64,000 bases of DNA from Dromiciops gliroides (lineage: Eukaryota; Chordata; Mammalia; Microbiotheria; Microbiotheriidae): assembly GCF_019393635.1 (NCBI RefSeq), contig NC_057861.1:661257724-661321723 (forward strand), in the 5' to 3' direction. Below the pieces are notes generated by a model. It made no database searches, had not been told where the DNA came from, and saw only the letters and a list, made by a program, of their open reading frames with translations. The translations under genes were made by a program, and so were the position numbers. Shown one piece after another: positions 55,945 to 64,000 of this stretch; within the stretch, counting starts at the first letter, position 1; every line of letters starts with the position of its first letter.

Positions 55945-56380
55945 CTAATTATGTAATAAAACAATTTTTATCACTTTAAAGTTCTGCATTACAAATTTTA
56001 ACTTTTTCTCCATTCCCCCTTTCCTGAGATGGTAAGCAATCAGATGTTATACATATACAATCATGTAAAGCATTTCCATGTTAGTCATATTGTATAAAAA
56101 GACTCAAATAAAAGAAAAAGAACGAAAGTGAAAAATAGTATGTATGCTTCATCATTAGTCCTTCGGGATGGTCTTGGATCATTGTATTGCTGAGGATAGC
56201 TAAGTCATTCACAGTACGGTGTTGTTATTACTATATATAAAATGTTCTGGTTCTGTTCACTTCACTTTGCATCAAATCACGTAAGTCTTTCTAGGTTTTT
56301 CTGAAATCCTACTTGTCATTACTCTAGTATAATAATATTCCATTACAATCATATACTACATCAACTGACACTTTCTTAAT
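55945..56380 (-). mobile_element. L1 3'UTR fragment
   Basis: 'catgttagtcatattgtata', 'gggatggtcttggatcattg', 'tattgctgaggatagctaag' and 'cacttcactttgcatcaaat' align with the truncated L1 at 19930-20280. Confidence 0.88.
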
Positions 56381-57180
56381 AGTTGATGAACTGAACTCTC
56401 CCCCAGTGAATTCTCAGTGAGTATGCAAGTTTAAAATAAAGGTCTACTTATGTAAACCCATCCTTAAAGAAAAGAGATTAGCAGCAATCACTAATCACTA
56501 AGTTCTAAGAAAATACATCTAGAAAGAAAGGAAAAAGTATTTTTAAAAACTTTAAAAAGTTTTATTTAAAGTAGATGATTCATCTAAAAGACTAAACATT
56601 CTAGTTTAGTCTTAGGAAAAATGGTGGTCATTTATCAGTCCTCTACCCTGCTTTTGATAAAGTGTAAAATGATTAAATGATTGGGCAATAAGGATAACAG
56701 ACTAGGGAGAAACAAGTTCACTTTATAATAAACATGTTCTAAACAGAACTGTGATTATTCTCCACTACATATATCTTAGGTGTTCTTGTATATTTTAAAT
56801 TTAACCTGCAATCCAACACTGCAACACTTTTTGCTTGTCTGGAACCCATCTATAGTTTAATGAGGAAATTTTAAAAAGAATTTAACTATAATATGGCATC
56901 AGGGAAGGCAGAAAAAGAATACGAATGAGTCAAGGAAAATGTATGATAGGAATATGTTTCTAGCATTTTGGTACCAACTCCTGTGTCAGACTTATAGGAT
57001 GAAAGAGAAAAGAATCAAATGATGGGCATGCTTTAGTGGGGTACAATCTGCATTTTGGGAGTGAACAGCAAATTAATGAGATATACATTAATTTGGTTAT
57101 CTAAATGACACTGCAAGCACATGTGCCAGTTTCACTGTTCTTTTGGGACATGAGACAAAATATAGCTGGTAAAGGTAATG
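56381..57180. other. Unrecognised stretch
   Basis: No gene or nameable repeat. Confidence 0.45.
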
Positions 57181-57440
57181 GTGATAGCTAACATTTATAC
57201 AGTGATTTGAGCTTTGCAAAATACTTTGCAAATATTATAATTCCATTTGACCTTCACAGCAATATTCTGAGATATTATCATAATTTTATAGACAAGAAAA
57301 TTGAGGTTTGGTAAAGTTAATGGACTTGCCTGGCATTATACAACTAGTAATATGTCTAAGGCAGCTTTGGAATCCAGATTTTCCTGACTCCACACACACC
57401 ACATTTCCTGATTCCAAGCATAGCCACTCTACCATACTGT
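57181..57440 (+). repeat. MIR-like relic
   Basis: 'gctaacatttatacagtgat', 'caaaatactttgcaaatatt' and 'acttgcctggcattatacaa' follow an old mammalian SINE order. Confidence 0.55.
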
Positions 57441-58260
57441 CAAATTAATGACACAATAAAGCTTCTACTCTTTCCTGACAGTGCAGTGATTTGGAGACAA
57501 TCAGTTAATGTTTCTTTTTTTCTATTTAGGGGCAAGATGGAGCTCACCAATCAAATTCATATTGTCAATATGGAAAATTCTTGGCCTATATAACAGTAAA
57601 GGCAAACTTTCTATTTTTAAGTACTTAGAAGAAAAAATCATTTGGATATACTCATGAATAAATTAATCATAAATGATGCTCACATGTTTGTTCAAAAGCT
57701 TTAACTCTAAGATACATAACTTATAGTATTGTGATACAATTTTTCTATGACACCTAATCCAGCTTTTTCCCAGTCCTTTAATTAGTGGCATTACAATGAT
57801 CTTCTTCTTCTTGTGGGAAAGTACATGAATGTTGATATTGTTTGTATAAAATTTTTCATTTTCCTGGTGAAAGTGGTGGCATACTAATGACTGGCTCACT
57901 GGTGAGGATAGAACACACTCATGGGGTGTCAATACAGACATAGATTTGGCTACTAGTAACCATATTTCTAGGATAGGCACAGAAATGACACATTCCTGGG
58001 GGTTTTAGGAGGTTGATGATTTAAATTCCAAAGGCATTCCAGAGGAATTGGGCAATTATCTCCAGAGAAGTTAGCCTAGTAATACCCATAGTTCCATGTT
58101 TATGGGAATGACCTATTACTTCACAGTTTCTATGCAAATTCGAAAGTAATAAAATTATATTCCTTCAGATTTTTCCTCCAGCTCATATTTTTCCCTTCAA
58201 CAATAGTAAATAAATTTCTTTCATTTTTTATTCAAATTTTCTCATACAAAATGACTATTA
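57441..58260. other. Unrecognised stretch
   Basis: The 105-codon minus-strand frame at 57980-57663 has no recognisable domain and poor coding character. No gene is called. Confidence 0.4.
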
Positions 58261-58284
58261 TGTTAATGTTTTAAATAATTGCAC

Positions 58285-58410
58285 ATGTATAACCTATATC
58301 TGAATGCTTGCTGCTTCAGGGGGAGAGGAGAGAGATAAGAAGGGATAGAATTTGAAACTCAAAACTTTAAATAAAAATGTTTATTAAAGTGGGAAAAAAT
58401 AAAAATAAAA
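58285..58410 (+). mobile_element. L1 3' terminus
   Basis: 'ataacctatatctgaatgct', 'tcagggggagaggagagaga' and 'aactcaaaactttaaataaa' follow the L1 end at 30986-31140, then an A-rich tail. Confidence 0.65.
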
Positions 58411-58479
58411 ACAATAGGAAGTAAAGCAGTCTTGTCTATGACTAGAATTTGAGGATTCTGTTCACAGGATCAGAGAAGT

Positions 58480-58720
58480 ACAAATTTAGATCAAAGAGGG
58501 ATAAAACAGGTCACCTAGTCTACCTTCCTCTTTTGTCTATGAAGAAACTGAGGCCCAAAGTGACTTCTCAAAGGTGACACAGGTATCAAGTTCCAAACAC
58601 TGCATTTGAACCCAGGCCCTCCAACTTACTGTGGAGACTGCAGTTAAGATCCAAATCCAAGTCTTTGACCTCAAATCTAGTATCCATGGTACCACCTAAT
58701 AATTCTATGTCACGATTCCT
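58480..58720 (-). repeat. MIR-like relic
   Basis: 'tgaagaaactgaggcccaaa', 'gacttctcaaaggtgacaca' and 'catttgaacccaggccctcc' follow MIR in reverse. Confidence 0.65.
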
Positions 58721-60390
58721 AGATTAAAAAAAATAAGACCAAATGATGGTTTACTAAGAACTAGATAATCTTAAAATGGAAATGCACCTCAGAGTCAACC
58801 TCTATCTCATATTGAAATCCACATTATGATATTCTGGGCACATCCCTAGTTTCTTGGCTCCATTAAAAAAAATCTTCAGTAGGATTTTGGGCAACTATAT
58901 ATCTATAATAATGAATACTGAATATGAATACATATGTGTATGTGTGTGACTTGTGTTTTATAACTCAATTCAATCTTATCCTGTTTTAAAATATCTAGTT
59001 TTACCAATGTAGAATTTTTAGGTGTTATGATGAAAAGGGTTCTAGATTTGGAGACAGACTCCCTGGATTTATCCCAATTACAATGCTTCCAGTAAATTGG
59101 AAAATCTCCAGGCTTTTCCATCTCCTCTGCCACTATTTTCTAAGGCCCTCCTGGTCTTACCACCTTCTCTGTGACTACAGCTACTAGATCTCCCCAGAAA
59201 GAGTCATCTTACTTGCACAAATATCCTAGGAATCCTGAGGTATTGCTGTCAACCCTAATGCTACAGCCTTGGGACTGTCTGGTCTTCTCATCTGTTTTGC
59301 GTCAGAAGAAACATATTGACATGTAGTTCAAGTCTGTGATTCCACCAGGTAGGTATTCTTTAAACTAATACTGATTTCTTTTCCAAGCCTTAATAAATAC
59401 TATTCATGAACTATAGTGGCTAAAACGTCTATCATATGGTGGATAGTCCTTATTTTCTTTCCTGTTCCCAGACATTGTCTTAGTTCTGCTAAAAGCATTT
59501 TATCAACAGGAAGTTCTTTTCTTTTTTGGTGATTCCATCCTTGATCTCAGGAATGTTTGGGTGTGATATTGCTTCAGTTTATGCCCACATTTTCCTTATA
59601 GATAAAATAAAAAGAGGAAAAAGAGAACTCATTATCATGAGACAACATACTGCTCATCTCAACACCTGTTTATGAGAAAGAGACTGATGCTAGTTTTCAA
59701 AAAAGACTTCTGATAGTGATGGACAGAGGTAATGTGCTAAGCAATTATACAAATTGATATAGAGCATTGTATTCTGTGTAACTAGAAGTTTTTTTTAATA
59801 TTTTTTAAACCTGGCTGAAGACAAAATGTACACAGCCAGCTGTGTTTTGAATTCACATAATAGGGAAAAGGGAACACAGACTAATTTTCATGCCTAGAAT
59901 AAGCGTGACTTTTCAGCAATACAATCGGATTAGTTTATTTATTAAAATGGAAGGGACACTTGTGGGGGATGTTATTGTAGTAAAAGGAAGTGTCATTTTC
60001 CAGCTACTAGGTTAGCTTGTTCTATGCTAGTCAAGAAGTATGTATGAAAATTATTCTTTCTGATATTATGGCAAAAAGCTTTATGCAAATAAATTGTATA
60101 ATTTAGGCAAGTAGTTTGGTGAGATTCACATGGGTGCTACTGCCACAAGGAAGAAACTATCCTGGGATATTTCAGGGTTTTTAGGTAGCTAAAAGACTGG
60201 TGGCTACTGGGAAAAATGGGGGATGTGAGTAGGAGGTACAGCTGTTTAGAGGAGAAAATATGATTTGATATATGAACTCTAAATTTCTCAGCCTAGGCTG
60301 AAACCCCCATTATCCCATCCTTACTATATATCTTAGAAGAGTATATTTTTTAAAAGTATATTGTTCCAGTCCTCTAGAAACTCACAATCA
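58721..60390. other. Unrecognised stretch
   Basis: About 1.7 kb with no repeat or gene I can name. It is comparatively repeat-free for this window. Confidence 0.4.
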
Positions 60391-60505
60391 TGTGTGTGTA
60401 TGTATGTGTATCTATATACATGTATAAATACACACATATGGTTACTTTATATATGTACTATATATACATATATATTCATATATATATATATATATATATT
60501 TATGG
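60391..60505. repeat. TATG/TATA microsatellite
   Basis: tgtgtatgta then tatatata runs. Confidence 0.85.
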
Positions 60506-61804
60506 TCATAATTTAATGGATAAGTAGAGTAAAAGGAATGATCAGGTCTCTAAATATACTGTACATTAGTGTGGCTAATGTACATACCTGTCATTTAATT
60601 TCTTCTCTCATCCCCCCAATTTCACTGGAAGGAAACATTTTGCACCACTACCTAGAAACCAGTGGAAGGGTAATTGGCATTATTATGTTAGCACCCCTGG
60701 TCACCATTATCTCTCAGTCACTCTTCTACACCTTCAAACACCGAATACCAATCCTGCATCTGATGTTATACCCTCTGACATCTTCCACCTGCCAGTCTTC
60801 CCTGTTTCCTGCTGACATTTCTGCATTTTGTTGATCTTTCAGAACAAGCATATATTGTAATTGATAAAATATGTCTGCTTCTTACCACATGGTGTCTTAT
60901 CACTAAGAAGACATATTTTTATTTATGACAATGGAAGAGGGACAGTATGCTGTGTATGTTAAACCCGATAACTTCTGGATTGTGTTTTCCTTCCACAAGG
61001 TATACTGCATGCTATATTTCACTAGACTTTCTGTGAGGGGGCAGTAGGGTAGGTGGCACCTTTTCCCTCTGCTCCATGGACTCATACAAATGGAATACAT
61101 TCTTAGTTAGAAGAGTTTGTACTTGGGATCCTGGCTCTTTTCCAAAATGTAGTTCCTTTCTTCAGTAGATGACTGAGCATCATTGTTGAGATGGATATGA
61201 TAAAGCTTTTAGGTGACCTTTTGAAGTTGAGAGGTACTAGTTTTTTTGAGTTGAGCTATGGCAGTAAGACATATTCTTCATAAAAATGATAGTAGATATG
61301 GATTGGGAATTGTTTAAACAGTACACAATCAAGGTAAAAGGTGGAATGCCTGTTCAGGAGGTCCATAAACTATTTTATATTCTGATGAGTGAAATATTAA
61401 CATCCCAAGATATTGCAATAGTAGTTATAAGCTGCTGAATCATATTTTAAGTTATTTTGTCACTATATACTATGGATTGTGTCTGTGGCATTTCTTTTAT
61501 GTAATATTTGTCTCATACTTGATCTATGAGTACCTTTGTACTTTGAATTTTTGGGAGATCCCAGATGTGAGGCAAAACAAAATCTAATTTAGCCTTTTTT
61601 GAGACTCTTTGATAGGGAAATGTAACTAGCCCAAGTATGGGACTCTTCAAAGTACTGTTCAGGCTCACTCTGGACTGAACCAAGTGAAAAATACATACTG
61701 TGTGGTTGTGGAGAAAAGGGATTCCTTAGGGGAGAAAAGGAGTGGGGGCAACAGGTCAGCCTTGATGGGCCCAGCATTGACTCATGTGGTCAGACATTTT
61801 TATG
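60506..61804. other. Unrecognised stretch
   Basis: No repeat I can name. Frames at 60538-60834 (plus, 98 codons) and 61100-60903 (minus) show no known domain. Confidence 0.4.
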
Positions 61805-61920
61805 AATATAAGTGTCTCCCTTGATAGAATGTGTTTTCCTTGAAGGAAAAGGGCATTTATTTCTTTTTATCTCTGTATCCCCTGAAACTTGTATTATTGT
61901 TGACTGAGGAATGATTGGTT
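61805..61920 (+). repeat. L2 3' end relic
   Basis: 'ttccttgaaggaaaagggca', 'tctctgtatcccctgaaact' and 'attgttgactgaggaatgat' follow the L2 terminus. Confidence 0.6.
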
Positions 61921-62680
61921 TAAAATCACTTCTAGAGCTAATGTTCTATGACAACCTTTTGTCAGGAAATAAAGATGTAATGAGGCCTGTGGTCCATCTT
62001 TTCCACTCATTTCTTTGTAATTCACATCACAACTCTCTCATCTTGTCCTTCTTTTGTTTCTAAGACAAGGAGAGGTAGCATTTAAGTGGAATGGGGTAGG
62101 CGGAAAGATAACTTTTGGCTATTTTTAATCCCTAAATCTCCTGCATAGCCTCTCCTATCCAAACTTGTGCAGCTATCACTGTGAGATAAGGCCCCTAAGT
62201 GGTTACTGTAGAAAATTAAGAGACAAAGAAAGGGTCTATAAAGAGAAGGTATAAATGGTGTTCATGAGATTTGTGCAGCCTGGGTAACTGTACTGTATTT
62301 CTTAGTATTAACATGCCTAGTGATTAGTGACTAGAGTCACATTGACTATTGTGACTAGATCTTGGAGTCTTATGTATCCCTAAGCAATCACCAATGATTT
62401 GATCAGACTTTCAGAGTGGGTATGATTCCTACTGATGCCCCTGGAAGTGACTCCTCATTTGTTCATTGTTTGATGAGCACAATGTTCAACCACAAACATG
62501 TTTTGGAATTGAGAGTGTGATCAGAAGGATACCAAGATACCCAGTCTGGGAAATGGAAATGAAATTGTGCCTGAAGTCCTAAGTATAAGGTGTCAAAGCT
62601 ATAAACTTATGTTTTGCTATTTAAATTAAATAAATTGTCAAAAGATGATGTCTTTTTATGCAGGGGACGTTGATCGTGAC
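61921..62680. other. Unrecognised stretch
   Basis: No gene or nameable repeat. Confidence 0.45.
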
Positions 62681-62684
62681 ATGA

Positions 62685-62945
62685 GCAGGCATTTAGGTGA
62701 CACCATGGATAAAGTTTTATACAAGGAGTTAGAAAGACGTGAGTTCAAATATGGCCTCAGACTAGCTATGTGAAGCTGGCGTGGTCACTTAAGTTCTCTC
62801 CCTCAGTTTCCTTAAACTATAAAATGGCATTTATCTCTGAGTATTGTTGTGAGGATAAAAAAAGATAATATTTGTAAACTGCTTCATAAACCATAAAGCA
62901 CTACACAACATGCTAGTTATTATCATTAGTAATTATATTTATTCC
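62685..62945 (+). repeat. MIR/tRNA-SINE relic
   Basis: 'gtgagttcaaatatggcctc', 'ccctcagtttccttaaacta' and 'gcatttatctctgagtattg' follow an old tRNA-SINE, then a MIR-like tail ('aaagcactacacaacatgct'). Confidence 0.7.
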
Positions 62946-63540
62946 ATTTGTTTTCATTATTCCAAAAGCTGTGCATATTTAGAGGAACGATGGAACAATC
63001 ATATATGATTCAATATTGATTATTTTTCACTTACCATTATTATGAAATCTTTTTATAGAATGAAAAAAAAAATGAAGACCAGGATGAAAACTACAGCTTC
63101 ATAGTTCTATAGTGGGGTGGAGTTAAACTTCAATATTTTGCTATTTTCTCCTTAAATGTGTTTAAGAAACAATGTTCTATTGAGCTGGGATTTGTGACTA
63201 GAAAAGTGGTGTAGTCTATTGTAAAGAAACCTGAGTAGAAAAATTTCAGGGAAATCAGCTCATTAGTAACAGAAATATTGAGTGCACTGAAGCATTCTGA
63301 GAAATTTTGAGAAAATATTTGATTGGAGGGGGGAGGTTATAGGAAGTTAAATAAGCAGTTTAGAAATCATTTTCCTGATTGCAGAAAAAATAACAGAGCT
63401 TATTGATAGCAATTGTTGTCTGCTGTATGTGTGGCACGCATGTCCAAAGACTTGTTATTTTTTGTTTTTCAAGAGGTGAGATGAGAATTTTGTTCTTGGT
63501 TATTTTATGGAGAGTATGAAAAGGCTATTTAATGTATGTT
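62946..63540. other. Unrecognised stretch
   Basis: No gene or nameable repeat. Confidence 0.45.
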
Positions 63541-64000
63541 CTCTGGGGGATACAGAACTCAATCCTACAAGTAAATACCAAATAATTTGAAGATGAAGAG
63601 AGGACTAATGGTTGGAGCTATCAGAAAGGCTTTCACAGAAGGGGCTCCTGAATATCCAAGAAAGGTAAGGCTTCTAAGAGTTGAAGGTGAGTAATACATT
63701 AATTGTAACTATATTTAAAACAAAATATAACAAAATAAAACAACAAACAAAAAACCAAGGATGCAAGAGATGGAATACTGAATTTAGGCAATAGAAAGTA
63801 GACTAGTTTGTTTGAAAATGATGAAGAGTATGTGAAGGGGTGTAAAGTATAATGCATCTAAAAAGGGAAGTTCAGGCTAGGTTGTGAAGGGCTCTAAAAG
63901 GTAAATGGAGTTTATGTTTGGTCTTAGAAACAATAGGGAGCTACTGGATTTTATTGAGTAACATGATCAGACTTGCATTTTAGAAAATCACTTTAGTAGC
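63541..64000 (+). repeat. Ancient interspersed repeat, runs off the right edge
   Basis: 'tcaggctaggttgtgaaggg', 'gaaacaatagggagctactg', 'catgatcagacttgcatttt' and 'agaaaatcactttagtagc' match a widely shared mammalian repeat that I cannot name. A related phrase is at 27130-27230. Confidence 0.5.

Noticed and set aside
60538-60834. 98-codon plus-strand frame in a repeat-poor stretch
   Set aside because: Hydrophobic and serine-rich without a known domain, and no flanking splice or promoter signals. Not enough to call a gene.

Overview
The window is AT-rich vertebrate nuclear DNA from a marsupial (metatherian). It holds no convincing host protein-coding gene and no exon with flanking splice sites. 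The marsupial assignment rests on the repeats. There are many copies of a tRNA-derived SINE (head 'ggcagctaggtggcgcagtgg', body 'gttcaaatccggcctcagac', tail 'ctgggcaagtcacttaac'). A longer SINE ends in 'aaatggggtcac...gactgaacaac', and a third family contains 'gagaacaaaggacaa'. There are also L1 elements with marsupial-type ORF1 and ORF2, and MIR, L2 and CR1/L3 relics. I cannot fix the species. All family names come from remembered consensus features, not a database search.

Layout. 1-8326 is a stack of L1 sequence on the minus strand. One L1 reaches its own 5' end at 6215 and leaves the window on the left. A second L1 5' segment (6216-7668) and a third L1 5'UTR (7669-8326) abut it head-to-tail. 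The first L1 carries a SINE in its endonuclease domain, a SINE in ORF1, and a BLOC1S2 retrocopy in ORF1. 8.3-19.7 kb holds solo LTRs (9252-9622 and 16500-16873), diverged LTR-like modules (11.0-12.7 and 15.5-16.0 kb), SINEs and old repeats. 19738-22874 is a well-bounded 5'-truncated L1. 23.3-36.2 kb is mainly SINEs, MIR/L2 relics and microsatellites, including seven minus-strand SINEs within 5.2 kb. 36221-39926 is a complete, young LTR element on the minus strand. It has 357-bp LTRs differing at three positions, a 4-bp target duplication, and a primer-binding site that resembles tRNA-Arg well beyond the usual 18 nt. 40-48 kb holds compound microsatellites, L1 3' ends, a GC-rich fragment of a different non-LTR retrotransposon (44.06-44.74 kb), a CR1/L3 end and two adjacent LTRs of different families (46942-47731 and 47772-48136). 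48-64 kb is old repeats, a short retroposed mRNA 3' end (50447-50545), a near full-length 7SL RNA pseudogene (55391-55668), and long stretches I do not recognise.

How the parts relate. Nothing here forms an operon or pathway. The L1 family is the likely source of retrotransposition for the SINEs, the BLOC1S2 copy, the 7SL copy and the mRNA 3' end. The recurrent LTR family has four insertions here, and all five of its LTRs keep a match to the CTCF core motif, so it could have spread insulator-type sites. I found no new multi-gene biological system. The best leads are the extended tRNA-Arg-like primer-binding region, the LTR-borne CTCF motif, the BLOC1S2 retrocopy that seems to include intron sequence, and the GC-rich retrotransposon remnant.
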